18,959 nucleotides of DNA. Origin: Bacteroidales bacterium (GTDB lineage: Bacteria > Bacteroidota > Bacteroidia > Bacteroidales > UBA932). The stretch covers positions 1 to 18,959 of the forward strand of contig JAIKYL010000068.1 of the NCBI GenBank assembly GCA_024683255.1. The letters are read 5' to 3'. Shown one piece after another: positions 1 through 7,006 of this stretch. A program made the position numbers and the translations under genes. Below the pieces are notes generated by a model. It saw only the letters and a program-made list of their open reading frames with translations. It had not been told where the DNA came from and searched no databases. Position 1 is the first letter of the stretch, and every line of letters starts with the position of its first letter.

Positions 1-1
1 C

Positions 2-175
2 TTCGAGGTAGATGAGTTTCACGGTGACAACGAGGGCTTGGTGATGGCAGAGATAGAATTGGAAAAACCAGACGAGCCTTTTGACAGACCCGCCTGGTTA
101 GGGGAAGAAGTTACAGGAGACCGCCGTTACTACAATTCACACCTGCTCCTGAATCCTTTTAAGAGCTGGAAATAA
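2..175 (+). CDS. CYTH domain protein, C-terminal fragment
   Basis: The reading frame enters from the left edge and ends at TAA 173-175, leaving 57 visible residues. They contain the typical end of a CYTH (CyaB-thiamine triphosphatase) fold: an acidic strand with the alternating glutamates of AEIELE, then a PAWLGEEVTGDRRYYN segment, which closely fits the conserved C-terminus of bacterial CYTH proteins. The family binds triphosphates and divalent metal in a beta tunnel. Bacterial members are mostly inorganic triphosphatases and a few are class IV adenylate cyclases. The N-terminal ExExK signature lies outside the window, so activity cannot be judged. The protein should be cytoplasmic. It is convergent with the downstream esterase, whose stop codon begins at the next base. 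Confidence 0.85.
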   Translation, partial: FEVDEFHGDNEGLVMAEIELEKPDEPFDRPAWLGEEVTGDRRYYNSHLLLNPFKSWK

Positions 176-1399
176 CTACTTGAAAAGCAGCGGAACGAAT
201 TCGCTAAGGTAGATTCTCCAGTTGCGCCAGATATGGCCGCCGTCGGTTTCCATGTACTTGTACGGGTAGCCGGCGGCATCCAGTTTCTTGCGGAAGTCAT
301 TGTTGGACTGGATGAGGAAGTCCGTGCTGCCGATGCCGATCCACAGCAGGGCCGGCTTCTTGGCAAAGTAGGTGGCCAGCTTGCCGTCAATGTCCTTGTA
401 GATCTCCGGATTGCCGGATGCGGACTGCTCACTGCCCGTGCCGATGGCTGCGGAGAACATTCCGGAATAGTTGAACATGTCCGGATTGTTGAGGGTGATG
501 TACAGGGTGTGGAAACCACCCATGGACAGACCGCAGATGGCGCGGCCCTGTTTCTTGCCGATGGTACGGTAATTACTCTCGATGAACTTCACAATCTCCG
601 GGAAAGCGGTCTCGAAAGAGCCTTCCATGGTCTGAGGCAGGGACATGGTGGGACGGGTGTAGCCGGTGGAATTCTCCAGCGGAGCGGCTTCTTCCGAAAT
701 GTTGCCGTTGGTGAACACTACGATCATGGGCTTGGCCTGTCCGCGGGCGATGAGGTTGTCCAGAATCTGGGTGGCGCGGCCCTGGGTGACCCAGGCATCC
801 TCGTCTCCGCCGATGCCGTGCAGCACGAAGAGCACCGGATACTTGGTCTTGGATTTCTCATAACCGGCAGGGGTATAAACCGTTAAGCGGCGGTCGAAGC
901 CGGCCTTGTCCGAATGGTACCAAACCTTGGAAACGGTGCCGTGCGGCACTTTGTGGATGGCATAGAGGTCACTGCGGGCACCGGCCTTGGGAACCAGCAG
1001 CACGCTGGTGAGGCTGGCCACATCCCTGTTCACGAACATGTTGTTGGGGTCTATGACCGAGGTGCCGTCTACACGGAAAGTGTACGTATACATTTCCGGT
1101 TCCACTACGAAAGGCGTGGTGTATTCCCACACGCCGCCCTGACGTTCCTGCAGGTCTGCCACACCGGGAGAATCGAAGGCCATCTTCTGGCCGTTCATCT
1201 CAAACTCCGTATGCTGGGTGGGAAGGAAGTCTCCGGTAACCTGCACCTTGATGGCCTTGGGGGCCTGGAAGCGGAAGGTGACGGTGCCGTCCGGATTGAT
1301 GACGGGAGATTCCGTGGAGGGACCTCCGAAAAGGGCCTGCTGGCCAAAAGCGCTCACGCCCAGCAGCAGGGAAATGGCAATTAGTATGGTTCTTTTCAT
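176..1399 (-). CDS. Secreted CE1-type esterase (feruloyl/acetyl-xylan esterase-like) with N-terminal E-set domain
   Basis: This 407-residue secreted carbohydrate esterase has a signal peptide at residues 1-20 (MKR start, hydrophobic core, cleavage likely after FGQ). Residues about 30-140 form an immunoglobulin-like early-set domain of the kind that precedes many Bacteroidota esterases. From about 155 to the end is an esterase-D/CE1 alpha/beta hydrolase: the HGIGG oxyanion region near 194, nucleophile Ser292 in GLSMGG, probable Asp360 and His389 in GGHIW. Relatives remove feruloyl or acetyl groups from xylan side chains in the periplasm. Substrate is inferred from family and from the GH43/GH3 genes nearby. 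The gene is monocistronic here, divergent from the uracil permease with a 105-base gap carrying a candidate -7 box, and convergent with the CYTH gene. ATG at 1399 begins the signal peptide directly. Confidence 0.9.
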   Translation of the reverse strand: MKRTILIAISLLLGVSAFGQQALFGGPSTESPVINPDGTVTFRFQAPKAIKVQVTGDFLPTQHTEFEMNGQKMAFDSPGVADLQERQGGVWEYTTPFVVEPEMYTYTFRVDGTSVIDPNNMFVNRDVASLTSVLLVPKAGARSDLYAIHKVPHGTVSKVWYHSDKAGFDRRLTVYTPAGYEKSKTKYPVLFVLHGIGGDEDAWVTQGRATQILDNLIARGQAKPMIVVFTNGNISEEAAPLENSTGYTRPTMSLPQTMEGSFETAFPEIVKFIESNYRTIGKKQGRAICGLSMGGFHTLYITLNNPDMFNYSGMFSAAIGTGSEQSASGNPEIYKDIDGKLATYFAKKPALLWIGIGSTDFLIQSNNDFRKKLDAAGYPYKYMETDGGHIWRNWRIYLSEFVPLLFK

Positions 1400-1419
1400 A
1401 GCTGTGGTTTTCTATAATG

Positions 1420-1427
1420 CAAACTTA
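1420..1427 (-). promoter_or_regulatory. Candidate Bacteroidota -7 promoter box for the CE1 esterase
   Basis: Read on the minus strand, 1427-1420 is TAAGTTTG, an exact match to the TAnnTTTG -7 consensus of the primary sigma factor in Bacteroidetes. It lies 20 bases upstream of the esterase ATG, which predicts a 5' leader of roughly 14 bases. No clear TTTG -33 element was found at the expected spacing, so the call rests on one box plus position. Confidence 0.5.
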
Positions 1428-1471
1428 CACAAAAAATCTTGATTATTATTCCGCCCGGAAAATATTTTTCG

Positions 1472-1479
1472 TAAATTTG
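1472..1479 (+). promoter_or_regulatory. Candidate Bacteroidota -7 promoter box for the uracil permease operon
   Basis: TAAATTTG at 1472-1479 matches TAnnTTTG exactly and sits 25 bases before the permease ATG at 1505, in the AT-rich divergent gap. The predicted leader is about 18-20 bases, too short for an attenuator or riboswitch. No convincing -33 TTTG was found. Confidence 0.5.
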
Positions 1480-1504
1480 GAATGTCTTTTACAGCCTAAA
1501 CAAC

Positions 1505-2857
1505 ATGTCCAAACAACAGCAAGCCATTTATGATGCCCGTACCCTTGGAACGGGCAAAATGCTCACCCTTGGCCTCCAGCACATGTTCGCCATGTTCGGA
1601 GCCACGGTGCTGGTCCCGGTCATTACCGGCCTTTCCATGAGCGCCACCCTGCTTTTCGCAGGTCTGGGCACCATCCTTTTCCATCTCCTTACCAAGATGA
1701 AGGTCCCGGCATTCCTGGGTTCGTCCTTTGCCTTCCTGGGCGGCTATGCAGCCGTCGTCTCCATGGGAGAAGCCCAGGGGCTCAGCGCCGCGGAATCGCT
1801 TCCCTATGCCTGCATCGGAGTATTCTCGGCAGGCATTATTTATTTCGTGCTGGCGGGACTTTTTGCTGCGTTTGGCGCCAAACGGGTCATGCGGTATTTC
1901 CCGCCCATCGTCACGGGTCCCATTATCATCGCCATCGGCCTCACCCTGTCCGGGTCGGCCATCCAGAACTGCAACCAGAACTGGTGGATTGCCCTGCTGG
2001 CCATCGTCATCATTATCGTGTGCAACATCTGGGGCCGGAAAATGATCAGGATTATCCCCATCCTGCTGGGCGTGCTGGGCTCCTATATTGTGGCCGCCTG
2101 CTTCGGTCTGTGCGACTTCTCGGCCGTGAAAGAGGCCGCCTGGGTGGGTGTTCCCTTCCAGTGGGAGAATACGGCCTTCCATGTATTCAATAATCCCAAC
2201 TGGGGCCTTGTTGCCAGTGCCATCATTGCCATCGTTCCCATCTCCATAGCCACCATGATGGAACATATCGGCGACATGTGCGCCATCTCTTCCACCACCG
2301 GCATCAACTATCTGGAGGATCCCGGCCTGCACCACACCCTCATGGGAGACGGTCTGGCCACCATGGTTGCTTCCCTGTTCGGAGCACCCGCCAATACCAC
2401 TTACGGTGAGAATACCGGCGTGCTCAACATCACCCGGGTCTATGATCCCCGCGTGATCCGCATAGCCGCCCTCTTTGCCATCGTCCTCAGCTTCTGCCCC
2501 AAGTTCAGCGCCCTCATCGCCTGCATGCCGGCGGCCACCATCGGCGGCGTATCCCTGGTGCTCTATGGTATGATCTCCGCCGTGGGCGTACGCAACATCG
2601 TGGAGAACCGGGTGGACTTTACCAAGAGCCGCAACGTTATTGTGATGGCCCTCATCCTGGTGTTGGCCATCGGCATAAAGTACGGCGCCAACGATGCCAT
2701 CTCGCTGGGATTCACTTCCCTTAGCGGCCTGGCCGTAGCCGCCCTGGTGGGCGTTATCCTCAATGCCATCCTGCCCGGCAAGGACTATGAATTCGGCTCC
2801 AATCCCAATGGCGACAAAGCCGTGAACTTTGAAATTAACCCTTCCCTCAGAAAATAG
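1505..2857 (+). CDS. uraA: NCS2-family uracil:cation symporter (UraA/PyrP-like)
   Basis: This 450-residue inner-membrane transporter has a series of hydrophobic segments covering most of the chain, as expected for the 14-helix NCS2 fold. Diagnostic features are an N-terminal LGLQHMFAMFGATVLVP block (residues 22-38), the SSFAF segment near 73-77, MMEHIGD with Glu253, and the TTYGENTGV signature with Glu302. Glu253 and Glu302 correspond to the substrate-contacting glutamates of E. coli UraA; the position matching UraA His245 appears to be Asp257. The family imports uracil, or less often xanthine or other bases, with protons; the EHIGD/TTYGENTGV combination favours uracil. A DUF5020 barrel gene follows after 4 bases, so the two are almost certainly co-transcribed. 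ATG 1505 is chosen because the ATG at 1482 runs into a stop. Confidence 0.92.
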   Translation: MSKQQQAIYDARTLGTGKMLTLGLQHMFAMFGATVLVPVITGLSMSATLLFAGLGTILFHLLTKMKVPAFLGSSFAFLGGYAAVVSMGEAQGLSAAESLPYACIGVFSAGIIYFVLAGLFAAFGAKRVMRYFPPIVTGPIIIAIGLTLSGSAIQNCNQNWWIALLAIVIIIVCNIWGRKMIRIIPILLGVLGSYIVAACFGLCDFSAVKEAAWVGVPFQWENTAFHVFNNPNWGLVASAIIAIVPISIATMMEHIGDMCAISSTTGINYLEDPGLHHTLMGDGLATMVASLFGAPANTTYGENTGVLNITRVYDPRVIRIAALFAIVLSFCPKFSALIACMPAATIGGVSLVLYGMISAVGVRNIVENRVDFTKSRNVIVMALILVLAIGIKYGANDAISLGFTSLSGLAVAALVGVILNAILPGKDYEFGSNPNGDKAVNFEINPSLRK

Positions 2858-2861
2858 ACCC

Positions 2862-3605
2862 ATGCTCAAAAAAGTCCTCCTCGTTGCTGCGGCAACGCTT
2901 GCCTTCGGCCTGGTGGCCAAGGCCCAGACCAACCTCCAGATGTTCTACGACTTTGGCAAAGACCGCCAGTTTGTCACTACCACCCTGGAAGGCTTCTACA
3001 ATGACAACTGGGGCAACACCTTCTTCTTCATTGACCATGATTTTGATTTCAAGGGGAACGGCGGAGTAAAGGCTCCAGCCGGAACCTACATGGAGTTCGC
3101 CCGCTGCCTTAATTTCTGGCAGGATGTCCCTGTCCTTGGTAACTTCAGCCTGCAGGTAGAATACAACGGCGGCATTTACAAGGACTATTTCATCCAAAGC
3201 GCGCTGCTGGTGGGCGTGGACTATTTCCTGCACTCGGCCAACTTCAACAACACCTTCAACTTCAAGGTGCTGTACAAGAAGATTGCCAGCACCGTACAGC
3301 AAGTTCCGCTCCAGTTCACCTTCGTCTGGGGCATGCAGGATCTCTTCGGCCTCAAGGGCCTCCGCTTCAGCGGTTTTGCCGATTTCTGGTGGGAGGACCA
3401 TACGCTCTTCTTAACAAAGAGCGGCGCCAACTCCAAGCTGTCCCACATAGTGTTCATCTCCGAACCCCAGCTGTGGTACAACGTGGGCCAGTGGATAGGA
3501 GTGGATAACTTCAACCTGGGTGGCGAAGTGGAACTGAGCTACGATTTCGGCTCCTCTGAAGGATTCTGGGTACGTCCCTGCCTGGGAGCCAAGTGGGTCT
3601 TCTGA
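2862..3605 (+). CDS. DUF5020 family outer-membrane beta-barrel protein (Tsx-like)
   Basis: The 247-residue protein has a signal peptide ending at VAKAQ (about residue 22). The mature part opens with a YDFGKDRQFVTTTLE block and continues with alternating aromatic/polar strands typical of a small outer-membrane barrel, ending in a terminal strand finishing WVF with the C-terminal Phe common to outer-membrane proteins. The pattern fits DUF5020, a Bacteroidota family I recall as related to the nucleoside channel Tsx. The start at 2862 is preferred over the in-frame ATG at 2829 because it places the signal peptide at the N-terminus and leaves a 4-base gap after the permease, not a 29-base overlap. 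Pairing with an NCS2 permease suggests it admits nucleosides or uracil across the outer membrane. The stop abuts the stop of the convergent GH43 gene. Confidence 0.8.
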   Translation: MLKKVLLVAAATLAFGLVAKAQTNLQMFYDFGKDRQFVTTTLEGFYNDNWGNTFFFIDHDFDFKGNGGVKAPAGTYMEFARCLNFWQDVPVLGNFSLQVEYNGGIYKDYFIQSALLVGVDYFLHSANFNNTFNFKVLYKKIASTVQQVPLQFTFVWGMQDLFGLKGLRFSGFADFWWEDHTLFLTKSGANSKLSHIVFISEPQLWYNVGQWIGVDNFNLGGEVELSYDFGSSEGFWVRPCLGAKWVF

Positions 3606-6212
3606 TTATTGCATTTTCCACCAGTCCCATCGGAAGCCGCCGGTTGTGAACACGAAGTAAAGGTCGTGCACACCGGTGGCTCCTTTTATGGAGCAGGATA
3701 TTTCCCGGAAGCCGGCTTTCCCGGCTTTGGGAGCGATGGTTCCGCACAAAGGACCGTCCGGAGCATCCAGGTGAACCTCCACCCCGGCCGTGCCTTCCAC
3801 GCATAAGGTGAGCTTCCTGGCCCCGCGGGAGCCGAAGTCCACGCCCTTGAGCTGCAGGTATTCGCCCGCGTCGATGTCCCGGAGCACGATTCCGCGTCCC
3901 TCGACCACATCGGTCTTAAGTCCATAGCCCCAGGCCATGGTCTCGGCCTCCACCTTCCGGTAAGGGTTGAAGGGTTCAATCTGTTCCAGCACGTTGTCCA
4001 GCCAGTACGGGACCTTGCGGATGGAGCCGTCGGCCTCATAGTACATGGGTGCGGCCGATACACTCCGCTGCTCCGCGTGCTTGAAGGTCTTGAGGTGCAT
4101 GAGGTCATAGTTCAGGCCGAAGATATAGGTCTGTCCCTTGTAGTCTATGATGCCGGGATGGTTGCCCCGGGTACGCCAGGTGCGGTCCATGATGTGCCCC
4201 ATGGATTTCCAGGGGCCCACGGGCGAGTCGCTCATCGCATAGCCGATGCCCTCCGGGCAACAGGTGGAAGCGAAAGCCAGGTAATACTTGCCATTGTGCT
4301 TGTAGAACCAGGGACCTTCCTGATAGTGCTCTATGCGATACTCAATCCGGTGAATATCCCCGGCGAGGGAAATCATGTCCTCGTTGAGCCGGGCCCAGTA
4401 TACGTGCGGGTTGCCCCAGTACATGTAGGCCTGGCCGTCATCATCTATAAACACCGAAGGATCGATGTCTTCCCAATGTTCCTTCTGCCATACCAGCGGA
4501 TGTCCCAGCGGGTCCTTGAACGGGCCGAAGGGGCTGTCGGCCACCAGCACGCCGATGCCGTGCCCGTGGATGGGGCAGTACATGTAGAACTTGCCATTCC
4601 GTTCCACCACGCATTCCGCCCAGGCTCCGTTGGTGCCGTCGTACCATTCGAAATCGGCCAGAGAGGCCACGGCCCCGTGGTCTTCCCAGTTCACCATGTC
4701 CGTGCTGGTGTACAGGAGCCAGTCGTACATCTGGAAGCCTTCGGCCCCGTCCTCATCGTGTGTGGTATAAAGGTATACTGTTCCGTCATAGACCATGGGC
4801 GCAGGATCGGCCGTGAATTTGGTCTGAATGAGCGGCATGTTCAGGTGGTTGTTGAACACCCACCAGTCCAGGTCGAAGAGCTCCCCGTCTCCGCCCCGGA
4901 AAAGCAGATAAAGGTCATGAACCCCCTTTGCACGTGCGTCCACGGGTGCCTTTACCAGCATGTTTTCCCCGTTCACCGGTACGGAGGCAATGGCCCTTCC
5001 GCCCAGTTCATCCAGGAAGAAGTCCACGGTGCCGGGGCTCTTGAAATTAAGCATCTCCAGCGAAACCAGTACGGCCGGCTGGTCGCCGAAGTCCACGTTG
5101 CGCACTTTGAGCCAGTCGCCGTTGTGCACATGGGTGACCCAGTGGCGCTCTCCTGGCAGGCGGTCCGTCTTGAGACCCCAGGATTCAGCCATGGTCTCGG
5201 CCTGTACCATAACGTACGGATTCACCGTTCCAAGGGGCTCCACGCCCTTTTCCGTGAAGGGAATGAAGGGAATGGTGCCATCGGCATTGAAGGAGAATTC
5301 CTCCACGCAGGTGGCCCGGTGGAAACCGCCGCCGTTGGGCAGCATTCCGTTGTGGTAGAACATGTAGTTATGTCCCTTGAAGCTGATGAAGCCGCCATGG
5401 ATGGTGAAGCTATTCTGCGCTTCATCCATGATGCGGCCGCGGTAAGTCCAGGGTCCGTCAATGGTGGGAGCGGTGGAATAGGCCATGTGCTCCGGCACGC
5501 CGCCGGCGGGATAAACCATGTAATACAGGCCGTTCCGTTTGCTCACCCAGGGGCCTTCCTCGTAGCCCACCATCATCACTTCCTTGCCGCCCTGGGACCA
5601 GTCCGGTTTCATGGATTCCGGGCCGAAACAGGCCGGATCGTGGAAACCGGGGACTTCCTTGTAGCCATCGGCAAAGGAAATCATATCCTCATTGAGCCTG
5701 CCGTACCAGCAGCCCTTGTTGCCCCAGAAGAGCCAGGGCGTTCCGTCGTCATCGATGAAAACGGTGGGGTCGATGAAGGAAAAACCCGTTGCCAGGGGCC
5801 CGCCGATGGCATCCACATAGGGTCCCTGCGGGTTGTCGGCCACGGCTACGGCCAGGGCATCGGCCCTTGTGGCAGCCTCCGTGAGGCATACGTACCAATA
5901 CCACTTGCCGTTGCGTTCCACGGCCTGCGATGCCCAGGCGCGGTCTCCCTGGAAAGCCCACTCGAAGGTGGCCGTGGAGACCGGTGCACCCAGATAGGTC
6001 CAGTTCACCATATCCTGCGTGCTGTACAGCAGCCAGTCCTTCATCTTGAAGTAGGTGGCGTCGTCTTCGTCGTGGTCGGCAAAGAGATACACGGTATCCC
6101 CGTGAACGTACGGAGCCGGATCCGGCGTATAGGATGTACGGATAACAGGATTCTGGGCCGATAATGCCAGTGATGCCCAAATCCCCAGGCCGACACTGAT
6201 GATTCTTTTCAT
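3606..6212 (-). CDS. Secreted tandem GH43-CBM6-GH43-CBM6 protein
   Basis: This 868-residue exo-glycosidase carries two GH43 five-blade propellers, each followed by a CBM6-like sandwich. The signal peptide is at 1-20 (cleavage after LSAQ). GH43-1 spans about 25-325 with Asp31 (PDPAP), Asp148 (IDPTVF) and Glu219 (EGPW); CBM6-1 about 330-455. GH43-2 spans about 463-740 with Asp469 (ADPAP), Asp584 (IDPSVF) and Glu632 (EGPW); CBM6-2 about 748-868. All three catalytic carboxylates (base, pKa modulator, acid) are therefore present in both halves, so neither looks dead. GH43 members act as alpha-L-arabinofuranosidases or beta-xylosidases on arabinoxylan-type glycans, and CBM6 binds xylan or glucan chains. 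The gene is last in a minus-strand run after GH3 and the propeller gene (23-base gap). Exact specificity of each half is unknown. Confidence 0.92.
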   Translation of the reverse strand: MKRIISVGLGIWASLALSAQNPVIRTSYTPDPAPYVHGDTVYLFADHDEDDATYFKMKDWLLYSTQDMVNWTYLGAPVSTATFEWAFQGDRAWASQAVERNGKWYWYVCLTEAATRADALAVAVADNPQGPYVDAIGGPLATGFSFIDPTVFIDDDGTPWLFWGNKGCWYGRLNEDMISFADGYKEVPGFHDPACFGPESMKPDWSQGGKEVMMVGYEEGPWVSKRNGLYYMVYPAGGVPEHMAYSTAPTIDGPWTYRGRIMDEAQNSFTIHGGFISFKGHNYMFYHNGMLPNGGGFHRATCVEEFSFNADGTIPFIPFTEKGVEPLGTVNPYVMVQAETMAESWGLKTDRLPGERHWVTHVHNGDWLKVRNVDFGDQPAVLVSLEMLNFKSPGTVDFFLDELGGRAIASVPVNGENMLVKAPVDARAKGVHDLYLLFRGGDGELFDLDWWVFNNHLNMPLIQTKFTADPAPMVYDGTVYLYTTHDEDGAEGFQMYDWLLYTSTDMVNWEDHGAVASLADFEWYDGTNGAWAECVVERNGKFYMYCPIHGHGIGVLVADSPFGPFKDPLGHPLVWQKEHWEDIDPSVFIDDDGQAYMYWGNPHVYWARLNEDMISLAGDIHRIEYRIEHYQEGPWFYKHNGKYYLAFASTCCPEGIGYAMSDSPVGPWKSMGHIMDRTWRTRGNHPGIIDYKGQTYIFGLNYDLMHLKTFKHAEQRSVSAAPMYYEADGSIRKVPYWLDNVLEQIEPFNPYRKVEAETMAWGYGLKTDVVEGRGIVLRDIDAGEYLQLKGVDFGSRGARKLTLCVEGTAGVEVHLDAPDGPLCGTIAPKAGKAGFREISCSIKGATGVHDLYFVFTTGGFRWDWWKMQ

Positions 6213-6235
6213 AACTATGTGGTTATTAATAGTTT

Positions 6236-7006
6236 TTATTCAACTTTACGGAAGCCGTCGCTACCCAGAAGCAGGATCTTGAAACCGGAACAGGCCCGGG
6301 CGTAAAGCGTGTCCACCGGATAACGCTTGAGGCTGTTGCAGTGCGAACAGCCGGGCATTTCCAAAAGGACGCCGCCCGTACCCGTAAGGCAGAAACGGTC
6401 CCGGAGTTCATCGTAGGACAAACTCACGGGTTTGCAGTCCAGCTTTTCCGGATAGTCCAACTCCCGCTGACTCCAGACGGTTCCGCGACTGGAAACAAAG
6501 GCCGCCGGAGTGCCGTCTTCACGTACCCCGGCCACCATGATGCTCCCTCCCCCGGCCGCCACGGCGGTCCAGCTCATCCGGGGATAGTAGCCGGCATACT
6601 GCATGTTAAAGGCCACCACTTTCCAGTTCCTACCGTCATAACGGGTAAGGATCTCCCCCGCATCCGTCACGGCCATGAGCATGCCCCGGTTGGAGGCCAG
6701 GGCACGGAGCCTGCCCACTACGGGCGGCTTATCCCGTTCCTGTATTTCCCCGTCCGAAGACAGACGCAGGACTTCCCGTCCCAACGTATCCAGGGCATAG
6801 ATTAGCCCGATACTCTCGGCCAGGGAAACCAGGGGAACCTCTACGGGATGGGTCTTAAGTACATTCCCTTCCGCATCCAGCCAGGCCAGGCACTCCCCTG
6901 CCGCCAGAAAGCCGTCTTCCAGCGGGAGGGCAGAGCGCAACTCCTGCCCCCGGGCCCAGACAGGGACCAGAAGCAGGAGCAGCAGTATACGGAATCGGCA
7001 ATTCAT
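6236..7006 (-). CDS. Secreted beta-propeller-like protein of unknown function
   Basis: I do not recognise this 256-residue protein. The signal peptide is at 1-20 (cleavage near WARGQ). The remainder consists of short repeated strand patterns with LxxD/G turns (for example around 41-50, 68-75, 112-122 and 207-216) resembling BNR/WD-type propeller blades; about five or six blades could fit. Near the C-terminus, CSHC places Cys220 and Cys223 in a CxxC arrangement, with further cysteines at 191, 206 and 239, which could form disulfides or bind metal. Its ATG overlaps the GH3 stop by one base (TAATG), and a GGAG lies a few bases upstream of the ATG, unusual in this window; both point to translational coupling. 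It may bind carbohydrate or assist the neighbouring glycosidases, but no catalytic motif is seen. Confidence 0.75.
   Translation of the reverse strand: MNCRFRILLLLLLVPVWARGQELRSALPLEDGFLAAGECLAWLDAEGNVLKTHPVEVPLVSLAESIGLIYALDTLGREVLRLSSDGEIQERDKPPVVGRLRALASNRGMLMAVTDAGEILTRYDGRNWKVVAFNMQYAGYYPRMSWTAVAAGGGSIMVAGVREDGTPAAFVSSRGTVWSQRELDYPEKLDCKPVSLSYDELRDRFCLTGTGGVLLEMPGCSHCNSLKRYPVDTLYARACSGFKILLLGSDGFRKVE

Larger units (their letters stand above)
1400..1504. other. Divergent intergenic region between the CE1 esterase and the uracil permease
   Basis: This 105-base AT-rich gap is the largest non-coding stretch in the window. It carries two back-to-back TAnnTTTG boxes (1420-1427 minus, 1472-1479 plus) 44 bases apart and the ACCACA motif (1408-1403, minus) just upstream of the esterase start. 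No riboswitch-sized leader fits on either side. Confidence 0.6.

Noticed and set aside
2829..2861. Upstream in-frame ATG for the DUF5020 gene
   Set aside because: It would overlap the end of the permease and put 11 polar residues before the signal peptide; the ATG at 2862 gives a normal signal sequence.
1496..2932. Long minus-strand open frame opposite the uracil permease
   Set aside because: It is antisense to a clear NCS2 transporter, is rich in Gly/Asp/His with no recognisable domain, and exists because GC-rich codons in the real gene leave the opposite frame free of stops.
4077..6164. 695-residue plus-strand open frame opposite the tandem GH43 gene
   Set aside because: Antisense shadow: the minus strand encodes two complete GH43-CBM6 units with catalytic residues, while this frame has no domain, signal peptide or plausible composition.
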